DNA of 64,000 nt, from positions 216,331-280,330 of the forward strand of contig CABIWJ010000003.1 in NCBI GenBank assembly GCA_902362455.1, given 5' to 3'. The notes under the pieces are model-generated. The model had not been told where the DNA came from. It saw only the letters and a program-made list of their open reading frames with translations, and ran no database searches. Origin of the DNA: Eubacteriaceae bacterium (GTDB lineage: Bacteria > Bacillota > Clostridia > Lachnospirales > Lachnospiraceae). Position 1 is the first letter of the stretch. Each line of letters opens with the position of its first letter. The position numbers and the translations under genes were made by a program. Of this stretch, positions 24,796 through 34,367 are shown one piece after another.

Positions 24796-26531
24796 ATAGC
24801 CAGAATTATTCCAACAAGCCCCTCTCCTGCAATCATTCCCGAAGAAACTAATATTCCTTTTTCTGACACTTTATCTGCAAATTTATCTATTAAGAATCTC
24901 ACGACTCCACCAAGCATAATTCCCGCACTCAGATATATCGGAAGATACATTCCTACAGCAAACGGTAGTGCTGGAACTCCCATAATTTCTACAGCTATTG
25001 CAACAGCTGCACCAATCATTATAAGATTCCATGGAAGATTTCCCTCCATAACACCCTCAACAACTATTTTCATCAATGTCGCCTGTGGCGCAGGTAATTC
25101 ACTTGAACCAAAGCCCCATGCATTATTTAACAGATATAAGACACCACTTATGGCTAACGAAGAGGCCACTACACCTATTATCTCGCCTATCTGCTGCTTC
25201 ATAGGTGTTGCACCTAATATATAGCCTGTTTTCAAATCCTGTGACGTATCGCCCGATATAGCTGCTACTATACAGATTACAGAGCCGACTACTATTGTAC
25301 CTGTAAGTGCATTATTAGTTTTTATTCCTGATGAACTAAGTATTACACCTGTAATAATAAGTGTTGCAATTGCCATTCCTGATACCGGATTATTACTGCT
25401 TCCTACAAGTCCAACCATTCTAGATGATACTGTTGCAAAAAAGAAACCAAATATAACTATCAGAATTGCTCCCGGAAAATTAATTGGAAATATCGGACTC
25501 AGCCATAGAAATAATACAATTACCACAATGCCCGTCCAGATAAGTTTATTATCAATATTTTTATTCAAACGTGTTACATTCTCTTCATTTTCTCCCTTTC
25601 TTCTTAATGTCTTAGAAAATGATGAAAATATAATAGGCAGCGTCTTAACAAGACTTATTATTCCAGCTGTTGCCACCGCACCTGCACCAATGTATCTTAT
25701 ATAATTACTCCATAATTCACCAGAACTCATAAGATTAATAGCTTTATCTCCTGGAAACATTATAATATTGTCTCCAAACATATTAATAAGAGGCATCAAT
25801 CCTATCCACGAAATTAGTCCACCCGCAAACATATATCCTGCTATCTTTGGTCCACAGATATATCCAACAGATAAAAGTGCCGGAAGAATATCTATTCCTA
25901 TTGCCGCACCTTTAAGTCTTTTTATATCATAATGTACTTCACTGCTAAATAGCTTTAAGCCATCTGCCATAAATTTATAAATAGCTGCGATTCCTAAGCC
26001 TGCAAATACCAGATTTGCATCTGATTTATTATTTTCACCGGCCATTAACACCTTAGCACACGCGGTTCCCTCTGGATAAGGCAGTTTATAATGTTCTTTT
26101 ACAATTAATACTTTTCTCAATGGAATCATAAATAATATTCCTAATATACTTGCCGCACCACAAATCAAAGTTATCTCGGCATACTTCGGATAGTCTGCCT
26201 TACCCTCGTTAAACCACATAAATAACACCGGAAGTGTAAATATCGCACCTGCTGCCACCGATTCTCCTGCTGAACCAATCGTCTGCACAATATTATTTTC
26301 AAGAATGGAATTTCTCTTTAATATTATTCTTATAATTCCCATCGATACAACTGCCGCTGGAATAGATGCCGATACTGTCATTCCTACTCTTAACCCTAAG
26401 TAAGCATTTGCGCCTCCAAAAATCACAGCAAGTATTATTCCTAAAATAACTGATGTTATACTGAGCTCAGACATAACCTTATCTGCTGGAATATATGGTT
26501 TAAATTCTTTATTATCTTCTATATTTTTCAC
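24780..26531 (-). CDS. OPT family oligopeptide transporter
   Basis: OPT proteins are proton-coupled importers of peptides or metal chelates. The 583-residue protein is strongly hydrophobic with roughly 14 membrane segments. It has the family sequences FGGANAYLGLRVGMTVSASIP near residue 38, the conserved YPEGTACAKVL box near 150 and SGDTSQDLKTGYILGATP near 405. The start is GTG at 26531 with AAAAGGAGAGG upstream. The last codons (ending EVV and TGA) lie inside cassette C, whose repeat encodes LEVV and supplies the stop. It follows spoVAE on the same strand, so it may be expressed in sporulating cells (inference). Confidence 0.92.
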   Translation of the reverse strand: MKNIEDNKEFKPYIPADKVMSELSITSVILGIILAVIFGGANAYLGLRVGMTVSASIPAAVVSMGIIRIILKRNSILENNIVQTIGSAGESVAAGAIFTLPVLFMWFNEGKADYPKYAEITLICGAASILGILFMIPLRKVLIVKEHYKLPYPEGTACAKVLMAGENNKSDANLVFAGLGIAAIYKFMADGLKLFSSEVHYDIKRLKGAAIGIDILPALLSVGYICGPKIAGYMFAGGLISWIGLMPLINMFGDNIIMFPGDKAINLMSSGELWSNYIRYIGAGAVATAGIISLVKTLPIIFSSFSKTLRRKGENEENVTRLNKNIDNKLIWTGIVVIVLFLWLSPIFPINFPGAILIVIFGFFFATVSSRMVGLVGSSNNPVSGMAIATLIITGVILSSSGIKTNNALTGTIVVGSVICIVAAISGDTSQDLKTGYILGATPMKQQIGEIIGVVASSLAISGVLYLLNNAWGFGSSELPAPQATLMKIVVEGVMEGNLPWNLIMIGAAVAIAVEIMGVPALPFAVGMYLPIYLSAGIMLGGVVRFLIDKFADKVSEKGILVSSGMIAGEGLVGIILAILEVV

Positions 26532-26696
26532 ACTGCCTCTCCTTTTCTGAGCGATTTATTGCGAAGAAGCAGTCAGAAATTCGCAACGGCGATTTCTGAC
26601 TTGCCATAAAAGCTATTTGCTTTCACTCCAAATCAAATAGCTGTGTGAAAAATCGACATATCAATTCGATTTTTCACACCATCTCCATTTCATTAA
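26524..26696 (-). repeat. Intergenic hairpin cassette B between spoVAE and the OPT gene
   Basis: This cassette has the same plan as cassette A and shares long stretches of sequence with it, including CAAATAGCTGTGTGAAAAAT and TGCCATAAA. It contains three stems: GTGTGAAAAATCG...CGATTTTTCACAC, AGCTATTTG...CAAATAGCT and GTCAGAAATCG...TTTCTGAC. Imperfect direct repeats with SD character (TTTTTCACAC...TCTCC) flank it. Confidence 0.75.
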
Positions 26697-27061
26697 CCCT
26701 GCATTTTAGATTTGAATATAAGTGATGCAATAAAGCCCGCAATTAAAGCGCCTGATATCCCCACAGCACTCGCCTTAAAGCCACCCATAAATACACCTAA
26801 TAATCCATGCTCATCAACTGCTTCTTTTACACCTTTAAACAATGTATTACCAAAACCGAGCAAAGGTACACTTGCACCTGCTCCTGCAAAATCTATAAAT
26901 GACTGATATATTCCAATAGCACCCAGAATACTTCCAAGCACAACCAGGCCAACCATTATTCTTCCCGGAGTAAGTTTTGTTTTATCTATAAATATCTGCA
27001 CAACTGCACAGATTATTCCTCCAATTATAAATGCTTTAATTACATCCACCACCATTGACAT
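26693..27061 (-). CDS. spoVAE: Stage V sporulation protein AE
   Basis: SpoVAE is part of the SpoVA channel that moves calcium-dipicolinate into the forespore and releases it at germination. The 122-residue protein is almost wholly hydrophobic with about four membrane segments. It keeps the AFIIGGIICAVVQIFIDKTKLTP opening region and the PLLGFGNTL loop of the family. Its ATG overlaps the spoVAD stop (TAATG), with the SD GGAGGTGGAG inside spoVAD, so the two are translationally coupled. It is paralogous to SpoVAC. Confidence 0.92.
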   Translation of the reverse strand: MSMVVDVIKAFIIGGIICAVVQIFIDKTKLTPGRIMVGLVVLGSILGAIGIYQSFIDFAGAGASVPLLGFGNTLFKGVKEAVDEHGLLGVFMGGFKASAVGISGALIAGFIASLIFKSKMQG

Positions 27062-28110
27062 TACTCCACCTCCACATTTTGAATAATTACACCATGTGCA
27101 ATTCCCGGTACTGTCTGTCCCTCATTAAAACTGACTGTCGATAGTAATGCACCTGTTGGTACAAATAGCACTTTTTTCCAAACTCCTGTTTTAATATTAT
27201 TAAGTATATAACCACACAATACAGAGGCCGAACAGCCACAACCACTTCCACCTGCGTGTGTATCCTGTTTCTCGCTGTCAAATATCTCTATTCCGCAATC
27301 CATATGATTTTCACTAATATCAATTCCCTTTTCCTTAAGAAGCGAAATAAGGATTGTCTGACCTATATATCCTAAGTCTCCTGTAATTATTTTATCGTAC
27401 TCATCAGGTCTGTAATTGAAATCTTTGAGATTATTCTCGATAACGTCGGCTGCTGCTGGAGCCATACATGCTCCCATATTCATTGAATCTCTTACACCAT
27501 AATCAATAATTTTACCTGTTGTAACACCCTTTATTGCTGCCTTTGCCATTGTACAATCTACTTTTTTCCTATCTACAATTGTAACCGCACCACATCCTGT
27601 TACTGTCCAGGTTGCAGAATATGGTCGCTGGTTACCATATTCTAATGGAAATCTAAATGTTTTTTCAGCACTTGCAAAATGACTTGATGCCAACGCAATT
27701 ATCTTATCAGCATAACCGCCTGCAACTGTCATTGCTCCAAGACTTATCGCTTCACCCATTGTAGAACATGCACCATACAGTCCGAAAAGTGGAATTTCAA
27801 AATTCATTAATCCAAATGTTGATGCAATTAGCTGTCCCATTAAATCACCTGCAAAGATATATCTTATATCCTTTTTATCAAGTGATGATTTTGCCATAAG
27901 TAATTTAACAGTTTTCTCCTGCAATGCACTTTCAGCCTTTTCCCATGTATCGCAGCCAAACATATCATCACTGACAAATGTATCAAACGTATCTTTCAAA
28001 GGACCTTCGCCCTCTTTACTGCCACAGATACACGCACTTTCCATAATATATGGCATCTCTGCAAATTCAATACTCTGCATCCCTTTCATCTGATTAACCC
28101 TGCCACTCAA
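27061..28110 (-). CDS. spoVAD: Stage V sporulation protein AD
   Basis: SpoVAD is a thiolase-fold protein that binds dipicolinic acid on the inner spore membrane. The 349-residue protein shows the conserved start region QSIEFAEMPYIMESACICGSKEGEGPL and ends with HAGGSGCGCSASVL and VPTGALLSTVSF. The start is taken as TTG at 28110 because AAAGGAGGT lies 7 nt upstream. The open frame continues for 23 more codons without an SD, and ATG codons occur 7 and 10 codons further in. It lies between spoVAC and spoVAE, with small spacing and a stop/start overlap. Confidence 0.94.
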   Translation of the reverse strand: MSGRVNQMKGMQSIEFAEMPYIMESACICGSKEGEGPLKDTFDTFVSDDMFGCDTWEKAESALQEKTVKLLMAKSSLDKKDIRYIFAGDLMGQLIASTFGLMNFEIPLFGLYGACSTMGEAISLGAMTVAGGYADKIIALASSHFASAEKTFRFPLEYGNQRPYSATWTVTGCGAVTIVDRKKVDCTMAKAAIKGVTTGKIIDYGVRDSMNMGACMAPAAADVIENNLKDFNYRPDEYDKIITGDLGYIGQTILISLLKEKGIDISENHMDCGIEIFDSEKQDTHAGGSGCGCSASVLCGYILNNIKTGVWKKVLFVPTGALLSTVSFNEGQTVPGIAHGVIIQNVEVE

Positions 28111-28136
28111 TCTATTTACCTCCTTTATCCATTTTA

Positions 28137-28595
28137 TTAAAATAATGTAGTTATCCAGTAGATAATACCTAACAGCCAACTGCTTAAAGTTCCATATAGA
28201 ATAACCGGACCTGCAATTGTAAATATCTTGCAGCCTAATCCCATTACCATTCCCTCGGCCCTAAACTCTATTGCGGGAGCAGCTACAGAATTAGCAAATC
28301 CCGTTATTGGTACAAGTGCTCCTGCTCCACCTAATTTACCAATCTTCGGATAAATATTTAATCCTGTCAGAAATGCTGATAAAAAAATCAATATCAATAA
28401 AGTAATACTGTTAGCGTGTTCTTCTCCAACACCATAATTTTTTAATATATCACCTATCATTTGTCCGATTGAACATATTATTCCACCGACAATGAAAGCC
28501 CATAACATATCTATCCACATATTATTTTCTTTTGTAACAGATTTAACGAACTCATTATATTTTTTACTCAATTCCTTATCGTCTTTTACCTGCAT
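28137..28595 (-). CDS. spoVAC: Stage V sporulation protein AC
   Basis: SpoVAC is the mechanosensitive-type membrane component of the dipicolinate channel. The 152-residue protein has a cytosolic N-terminal helix, then about four hydrophobic segments. It includes the family signature WAFIVGGIICSIGQMI and PITGFANSVAAPAIEFRAEG. The start at 28595 has GGAGGT and a spacing of 4-5 nt; an ATG four codons upstream overlaps the SD. It is third in the spoVA order. Confidence 0.94.
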   Translation of the reverse strand: MQVKDDKELSKKYNEFVKSVTKENNMWIDMLWAFIVGGIICSIGQMIGDILKNYGVGEEHANSITLLILIFLSAFLTGLNIYPKIGKLGGAGALVPITGFANSVAAPAIEFRAEGMVMGLGCKIFTIAGPVILYGTLSSWLLGIIYWITTLF

Positions 28596-28609
28596 CTTTA
28601 CCTCCATTT

Positions 28610-29029
28610 CTAATCAATTGCAAAATATATTATATTTCCAATAAATTTACCTACTGCAACAGCAAGCAGAACATATTTCGTATGATTTCTTATATTAAAT
28701 TTTCTAAAAATAATTGTAGACACATCTAATGCCTCTGCTAATGATAATGCAAGGCATCCAACAAAAATCCCAAAAAACATACCTATTATACCTAGGATTA
28801 TGACATTTAATATCCATAATGACGCTAAGCCAATTCTATAAATATAAATGAAATTTGCAAGTGTAGTTCCTATAAAAACGCAATATTCATATACCCTGAC
28901 TTTATCCTGTGTCTTTGTTCTCCATGCAAGTCTTGTTATGACACCTAAGGAAGTCAGTAATCCACATACACCGCTTGCAACAATATTTCCCATACATAAA
29001 CCCCAGAAAGCTAAAAGTAGTGTTCGCAT
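28610..29029 (-). CDS. spoVAB: Stage V sporulation protein AB
   Basis: SpoVAB is an integral membrane protein encoded between spoVAA and spoVAC in spore formers; it is needed for dipicolinate uptake. The 139-residue protein has about four membrane segments and the conserved FFGIFVGCLALSLAEALDV segment near residue 85. The SD is GAAGGGA. It is spaced 14 nt from both spoVAA and spoVAC, consistent with one transcript. Confidence 0.88.
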   Translation of the reverse strand: MRTLLLAFWGLCMGNIVASGVCGLLTSLGVITRLAWRTKTQDKVRVYEYCVFIGTTLANFIYIYRIGLASLWILNVIILGIIGMFFGIFVGCLALSLAEALDVSTIIFRKFNIRNHTKYVLLAVAVGKFIGNIIYFAID

Positions 29030-29043
29030 TTTATATCCCTTCT

Positions 29044-29373
29044 CTAACTTTTTTTCTTACTCTGTAAATAAGTCTGAACATCATCATCATATTGCTGCAT
29101 TTTAAGTTCTATCGGAGTAGGCTCACTATTTTTCTTCTTTTTATTAAAACAATTAAAAAATACGGTTATTCCAATGGCTATTCCTATTCCATATGTTAAT
29201 TCCAATATACCAAAACCTGTATGTTCCCTGCCCTCTACCAATTTATATATCTTTTGAAACAAATCACCTACTCCTACGTCCTCATTAAATGACATAATCG
29301 CAAAAGCAGAACCAAATAATACAATAATACATATCAGAACCGTTTTTGTGTTCTCTTTAAAACTAGAATTCAT
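29044..29373 (-). CDS. spoVAA: Shortened stage V sporulation protein AA
   Basis: This is the first gene of the spoVA operon. At 109 residues it is about half the usual 200 or so. It corresponds to the C-terminal two membrane segments and the intervening loop (SFNEDVGVGDLFQKIYKLV, then a segment containing GIGIAIGITVFFNC). The soluble N-terminal domain of SpoVAA is absent. An in-frame TGA lies three codons upstream of the ATG, so the frame cannot be extended. The SD (GGAGAT) is 14 nt from the start, which is long. A palindromic repeat lies about 100 bp upstream (29469-29600). Confidence 0.75.
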   Translation of the reverse strand: MNSSFKENTKTVLICIIVLFGSAFAIMSFNEDVGVGDLFQKIYKLVEGREHTGFGILELTYGIGIAIGITVFFNCFNKKKKNSEPTPIELKMQQYDDDVQTYLQSKKKS

Positions 29374-29468
29374 ATTATTTCACTATCTCCATTCCATTTT
29401 TCTTAATTAATATTTTGTATCATTTTCTATAAATTATACTAATAATCCCACAGGAAGTAATTTTTAGA

Positions 29469-29600
29469 ATAAAGAATGTCGCTTGTGACATTCTCCGCCT
29501 GTGGCGGATTGCTATAGCAACATTTTCTGCTCCGCCACTGTGCGATCCTCGCGGAGCGTTTTTTACTTACCAGGACAATTTCAACGAATTTTCCTGGTAA
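29469..29600. repeat. Palindromic repeat family B, copy 1
   Basis: This copy begins AAAGAATGTCGCTTGTGACA and contains nested stems: GAATGTCGC...GTGACATTC, CCGCC...GGCGG, TTGCTATAGCAA, GCTCCGC...GCGGAGC and TTACCAGG...CCTGGTAA. It lies just past the mcp terminator on the minus strand. Further copies are at 56718-56802, 57915-58047 and 63976-64000. The remainder of 29374-29753 holds only this, the mcp terminator and AT-rich sequence. Confidence 0.85.
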
Positions 29601-29602
29601 GC

Positions 29603-29672
29603 AAAAAAAGAAGTCTTTGCAAATCAAAACATAATCCACTGTCCCGGATAGTTTTATTGCAAAAACTTCTCT
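29603..29672 (-). terminator. Terminator of the chemoreceptor gene
   Basis: On the minus strand AAGTTTTTGCAA pairs with TTGCAAAGACTT across a loop of about 34 nt, followed by CTTTTTTTG. Confidence 0.7.
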
Positions 29673-29753
29673 TTATTCTTTTATTAATTTATTATTTTTT
29701 ATCAGTTGGTAGTTTTAAACATTCAAATCCTAGTCAATTCATCACAATATCCA

Positions 29754-32444
29754 TTAATCTTCTGAATTAACTTCTTCTGAATCTGCCTCTTCAAAGCCTG
29801 CTTCTTCCATATTAACTTCTTCTGAATCAATTTCTTCTAAATTCGCCTCTTCTAAAGCGACTGCGTCTGAATCAGCTTCTTCCAGACTTACTTCCTCTGA
29901 ATTTACATCGTCAGAATTAACTTCCTCTGGCTTAACTTCTTCTGAATTTATTTTCTCTAGAGCAGACTCTTCTTCCTTAGGTTCTTCCTGGTTTAATTCA
30001 CTTTCAAGATATTCTCCGACCTTGAAAATGCTTACTGATTCATCAAGTTCTGTAGAATTAGTATTTAACTGTTTAACTGCACCATATAATACCTCAACAG
30101 CTTTCAACTGTTTATCAGCATTTCGGCTAAGTTCTGTAGATGCTGCTTCTGTTTCATTAGATGTTGCAGATATACTTGATATTGCCTCTAATGTATCATT
30201 CTTAGCCATCTCAATACCTTTAACATTTATTGAAATTGTATCCAAATCATGAGCAAGTGTTGTTACATGACCTTTTATATCCTGGAATACATTAACTGTA
30301 GTTCCAAGAGCTTCAGCCTGATAAGATACAATATCATCTGCCTTTCTGGCTGTCTCAATGGTTTTGCCCATTCTTTCCTGTATTCTGCTTACGATTTCAC
30401 CAATCTGTCTACCTGCTTCACTTGACTGCTCAGCAAGTTTTCTTATCTCATCTGATACAACTGCAAATCCTCTGCCTGCTTCACCTGCCCTTGCTGCTTC
30501 AATACTTGCATTAAGAGAAAGAAGATTGGTTTCATCTGCAATCTCATTAATTGCTGCAATAATTGTATTAATCGCTTTAGATTCTCTCTCTAATTCATTA
30601 ATATCATTAATAATATCTTTTGTTATCTTCGTTGTATCCTGAACCCTGTTGCCTAACTCTGATACAATAACCATTCCATCATCTACGGTATCCTGTGTCT
30701 GACTGGCTATTCTCTCTATTTCATTAGTATTTTCGTATACAACTGAAATCTTATCTGCCAAATCTGACATCTGATGCAAACAATTCTCTGTATCTTCTGA
30801 CTGTTGTATTAATCCAGCTTCAATATAACCTATGGATTCAGTAATGTCCTTTGTGGCATTATAAAGTACTTCTGAATTGTCACTAACCTGACCTGCTGAT
30901 TGCTGAACCTGCTCACTCACTTTTGTCATCTTGATGATAAGATGTTTAATACTCTTAATCATATTACCGATGTTCCCTGACAACAGATGGAATTCATCTT
31001 TACGCTTCATAGTGATTGTTCCTGTCAGATCACCCTCGGCTGTCTGTTTCATTACAGCATTAATCTTATTTATTGCTTTAGCTATTCCCATAGCAAGAAG
31101 TGAACCAACAATTACAGCTATTATACAGCATGCAATTATTGTAACAATTGTATATATCTTTATATCATTTGCCTTTTCAATAATTACATTCTTAGGAACC
31201 ATTGCACAAACATAGCCATCACCGGTTGCTACTTTGTCATATAAGAATAAATATGACTCACCTTTATATTTGACATATGTATATCCGCCTTTTTCCTTTT
31301 CTTTAATCTTCTTAAAGAAGCTCTTATCGCTGAATGTAAAACTTTCTTTACCACTTATGACTTCATTTCCATCGCTTGTGATAAAACCTTTAATACTCTT
31401 ATCACCAACTTTAGCATTGTCTAATATATCCTGGATAAATGATTTCTTAACATCAATTATCATATAACCAACTGGTTTATTATTGCTGTCATTAATCTTC
31501 TTTACAAGTGCAAGTGCGTAATCATCCTGACTGTAATTCATCAATTCATCAATTTCAGGGTGACTGCTGATCCAACACATATTATTCTCCATATTGGCTT
31601 CTACATATTTACCTGTTTCTGAATTAACAAATGCATTGTATAAATCCTTCTTCTTCACAACACCCGTATTAGATATTGAATTCTTCTGATTTTTACTAAA
31701 TGCAATAATACTCTGGATATATTTATCAGCTACAGCCTCATTTACTACCGCACCTTTTGCTTCAATTTCGTAATTTGAATCATACATTCCACCGAAATGT
31801 GAACTAATTGCACTATTTACTGAAATACGTGTAGATGTCAATTCAATACTTTCAAATCCTAATTCGAAATACTCCTTTAACATATCAACACTAGTATATG
31901 TTAATGATTCAGCATTATCTTTAAGTCCCTGCTCTGACTTAGAATAAATAATAATGCCGACAATAATGAACAAACAGACAGGTAATAAAAACGCTCCTAT
32001 CAACTTACTCTGTATTCCTCTTAATCTCGATATTTTCTTTATTTCCTCTAATCCAGCCACTTTATCTGTATTCTTATTACTATTCCTAACATTTTTCTCC
32101 CTAGGAACTTTAGGTTCTTTTACCTTCTTCTCATTTAGAATCTTCGGCTCTTTTACTTTTTTCTCCTTTGGGAGTCTTGGTTCTTTCGCCTTCTTCTCCT
32201 TTAGAATCTTCGGCTCTTTTACTTTTTTCTCCTTTGGGAGTCTTGGCTCTTTTGCCTTCTTCTCCTTCGGTTCTCTTACTTTCTTTTCCTTTTTAGGCTT
32301 TGGTTCTTTTATCTTATTTTTTGATGTTCTCTTATTATCCGCAGGATTAAGCTCATCATCTTCCATTTGCTCCAAAACCTCTATATTATTGGCGCTATTA
32401 TCTACACCTTCTATATCTGTAGTGCCTTTATTCATTTCTTCCAT
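29754..32444 (-). CDS. Methyl-accepting chemotaxis protein with charged terminal extensions
   Basis: This transmembrane chemoreceptor of 896 residues (from the chosen start) has an unusual N-terminal cytosolic extension of about 140 residues. It is built from KEPK/KEKK units, partly a 22-residue repeat. A membrane segment (about 165-185), a dCache-like sensor of roughly 270 residues, a second membrane segment, HAMP, and a signalling domain with the hallmark [20 protein letters not shown] follow. The last 75 or so residues are an acidic repeat (EEVNSEE-like). Methylation and CheW contacts are canonical. The start at 32444 is chosen over 32477 because a -10-like TATAAT lies right before 32477. 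Ligand unknown. Confidence 0.85.
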   Translation of the reverse strand: MEEMNKGTTDIEGVDNSANNIEVLEQMEDDELNPADNKRTSKNKIKEPKPKKEKKVREPKEKKAKEPRLPKEKKVKEPKILKEKKAKEPRLPKEKKVKEPKILNEKKVKEPKVPREKNVRNSNKNTDKVAGLEEIKKISRLRGIQSKLIGAFLLPVCLFIIVGIIIYSKSEQGLKDNAESLTYTSVDMLKEYFELGFESIELTSTRISVNSAISSHFGGMYDSNYEIEAKGAVVNEAVADKYIQSIIAFSKNQKNSISNTGVVKKKDLYNAFVNSETGKYVEANMENNMCWISSHPEIDELMNYSQDDYALALVKKINDSNNKPVGYMIIDVKKSFIQDILDNAKVGDKSIKGFITSDGNEVISGKESFTFSDKSFFKKIKEKEKGGYTYVKYKGESYLFLYDKVATGDGYVCAMVPKNVIIEKANDIKIYTIVTIIACCIIAVIVGSLLAMGIAKAINKINAVMKQTAEGDLTGTITMKRKDEFHLLSGNIGNMIKSIKHLIIKMTKVSEQVQQSAGQVSDNSEVLYNATKDITESIGYIEAGLIQQSEDTENCLHQMSDLADKISVVYENTNEIERIASQTQDTVDDGMVIVSELGNRVQDTTKITKDIINDINELERESKAINTIIAAINEIADETNLLSLNASIEAARAGEAGRGFAVVSDEIRKLAEQSSEAGRQIGEIVSRIQERMGKTIETARKADDIVSYQAEALGTTVNVFQDIKGHVTTLAHDLDTISINVKGIEMAKNDTLEAISSISATSNETEAASTELSRNADKQLKAVEVLYGAVKQLNTNSTELDESVSIFKVGEYLESELNQEEPKEEESALEKINSEEVKPEEVNSDDVNSEEVSLEEADSDAVALEEANLEEIDSEEVNMEEAGFEEADSEEVNSED

Positions 32445-32555
32445 CTTCCGCACACCTGCCTTTTTATCAGTATGCATCTATTATACAATAATATATACAA
32501 AATCTCTAGTCTTTTTGACGTTTTTTATGCTAATTTGTCTAATTTTAACAAAACT

Positions 32556-33281
32556 CTATGCTAAAATTTTCTTTTTCAGATTAAATAATATCTTTTTCTC
32601 CATTCGCGAAACCTGAACCTGGCTTATTCCCAATTTTTTAGCTATTTCTGACTGTGTTTTATCCTGAAAATATCTCATTATAATAATATTACGCTCAATT
32701 TCATCAAGCTCATTAAGTACCTGCTCCACAACCATGTTGTTTATAATTCTATCTACACTTTCTCCGCTGCTTTCTAAAGCCTTAATTCTATCGATTAAAT
32801 ATATCTCACTTCCATCATTCTGATATACTGACTTATATATACTTTCCACATCACTTATAGCCTCCATCGCCTGAACAATATCCTCGGTATTAAGACCTGT
32901 CTCTTTAGAAATCTCTTCAATCGTGGCTTCTCTTCCTAATCTCTGGGCTAACTCCTGTGATGCTCTCTTAATCTTCCAATTATTCTCCTTAATTGTTCTC
33001 GAAATCTTAACCAATCCATCATCTCTTATAAACCTTTTAATTTCACCCATAATCAACGGAACTGCATATGTCGAAAACTGCACTTCAAATGAATTGTCGA
33101 ATTTATCAACTGCTTTAATCAATCCGATACAGCCAATCTGAAACAAATCTTCTAACTCAAAACCTCTGTTGCCAAATCTTTTGACAATGCTCCACACTAA
33201 TCCTATGTTTTCCTGAACCAATATATCTCTGGCTCTTTTATCACCTTTATGTGCCATTTCAATCAGTGTTTTATTCTCCAT
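32556..33281 (-). CDS. sigF: Forespore sigma factor SigF
   Basis: Sigma-F is the first forespore-specific sigma factor, activated when SpoIIAB releases it. The 241-residue protein has region 2 (FELEDLFQIGCIGLIKAVDKF and STYAVPLIMGEIKRFIRDDG), region 3 (RASQELAQRLGREATIEEIS) and region 4 with the helix-turn-helix KTQSEIAKKLGISQVQVSRME. AGGTGG lies 7 nt before the ATG, inside the spoIIAB end. It is the third gene of spoIIAA-spoIIAB-sigF, the classical order. Confidence 0.95.
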   Translation of the reverse strand: MENKTLIEMAHKGDKRARDILVQENIGLVWSIVKRFGNRGFELEDLFQIGCIGLIKAVDKFDNSFEVQFSTYAVPLIMGEIKRFIRDDGLVKISRTIKENNWKIKRASQELAQRLGREATIEEISKETGLNTEDIVQAMEAISDVESIYKSVYQNDGSEIYLIDRIKALESSGESVDRIINNMVVEQVLNELDEIERNIIIMRYFQDKTQSEIAKKLGISQVQVSRMEKKILFNLKKKILA

Positions 33282-33291
33282 AGGACACCAC

Positions 33292-33759
33292 CTAATCCGG
33301 TTTTCTCAGATTTTTCTTCATTAAAACCGTAGTTCCATTGCCAGGTGCTGAATCTACTTCTAAACTATCCATAAATATTTCCATAAATGAAAATCCCATT
33401 CCTGAACGCTCTTCTTCAGGTTTACTTGTATATAGTGGCTGCATAGCCTGTTCAACATTAGCTATTCCCACGCCTTTATCTTTAATCTTGATAGTAACTT
33501 CTCTTCCTTTTAACACACATTCCATCTCTATAATACCTTCATCTGTACCATAACCATGAATAATCGAATTAGTAACAGCCTCTGATACTGCTGTCTTTAT
33601 ATCCTCTATCTCTTCTAAGGTCGGGTCTAGCCTTGTAACAAATGCCGCTGCAACTATCCTTGCAAATGATTCGTTTTCTGATTTGCTGCTGAATTCAACA
33701 CACATTCTGTTATAATTAATATTTTTCCCATTTATTTTGTCAATATTTTCCATTATCAT
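33292..33759 (-). CDS. spoIIAB: Anti-sigma-F factor and protein kinase SpoIIAB
   Basis: SpoIIAB binds sigma-F and phosphorylates SpoIIAA, coupling ATP state to forespore gene expression. The 155-residue protein is a GHKL ATPase with N box [13 protein letters not shown]1 box DKGVGI and G2 box [11 protein letters not shown]. Its start overlaps the spoIIAA stop (TAATG), with GGAGGAGAAG just upstream. A second ATG two codons on is possible. Confidence 0.95.
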   Translation of the reverse strand: MIMENIDKINGKNINYNRMCVEFSSKSENESFARIVAAAFVTRLDPTLEEIEDIKTAVSEAVTNSIIHGYGTDEGIIEMECVLKGREVTIKIKDKGVGIANVEQAMQPLYTSKPEEERSGMGFSFMEIFMDSLEVDSAPGNGTTVLMKKNLRKPD

Positions 33760-34145
33760 TAATCTTCTCCTCCATTCAAATCAGCTATGGCATTTTCCAT
33801 AGAATCATACTTTTTTATAATTTTATTAAGTCCTGAAAATAACAATATCTTCTCAACATTTCTCCCTACATTTATCACAGCTACCTTTCCCCCAAGACTA
33901 TGTACCATTTTATAACGCCCCATAATAACACCTATACCAGAGCTATCCATAAATTCTGTTTTATCAAAATCAAATAAAATGTTTCTGATACCATTATCAT
34001 ATATTTTCTTGTCCGCCATTTTCCTTATCGCAACCGCATTATGATGATCTAATTCTCCATTAACGTGGATTATCAGCGTTTTCAAATCAATTTCGTACTC
34101 ACTTTCATCATATTCCTGATTAATTAATTCTTCTTTATATCTCAT
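33759..34145 (-). CDS. spoIIAA: Anti-sigma-F antagonist SpoIIAA
   Basis: SpoIIAA is the STAS-domain anti-anti-sigma factor; its dephosphorylated form frees sigma-F from SpoIIAB. The 128-residue protein has the phospho-acceptor serine in [15 protein letters not shown], directly after LFDFDKT. It is slightly longer than Bacillus SpoIIAA because of a charged N-terminal segment. The SD GGGAGGGAG is strong. A sequence resembling the sigma-H -35 (AGGAAAT) lies upstream, but I could not find a matching -10. Confidence 0.93.
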   Translation of the reverse strand: MRYKEELINQEYDESEYEIDLKTLIIHVNGELDHHNAVAIRKMADKKIYDNGIRNILFDFDKTEFMDSSGIGVIMGRYKMVHSLGGKVAVINVGRNVEKILLFSGLNKIIKKYDSMENAIADLNGGED

Positions 34146-34294
34146 TTCTTTCTCCCTCCCGATAAAATATTTTCAATATAGATTAGTTTGTCATAAATTA
34201 AGCATTTGTTTTATCTTTCTTTTAATTTCCTAATTCTATATGGTTTCCACAAAATCTCTGATATTTGATTAAAATTTTGTGCATTTTTCTAAAT

Positions 34295-34331
34295 AAAAAG
34301 AAGGACAACTCTTCATAAGCTATCCTTCTTG
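34295..34331 (-). terminator. Terminator after the zinc-ribbon/TPR gene
   Basis: On the minus strand AAGAAGGA pairs with TCCTTCTT across a loop of about 17 nt, followed by TTTATTT. Confidence 0.75.
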
Positions 34332-34367
34332 TGTACTTTAAATTCCATTATATTATATGGATTATGA

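Noticed and set aside
29380..29440. Sigma-G promoter before spoVAA
   Set aside because: GTATA and GATACAA-like elements are present but with wrong spacing (about 13 or 20 nt).
34160..34260. Sigma-H promoter for spoIIAA
   Set aside because: AGGAAAT resembles the -35 element but no GAAT-type -10 is found at proper spacing.
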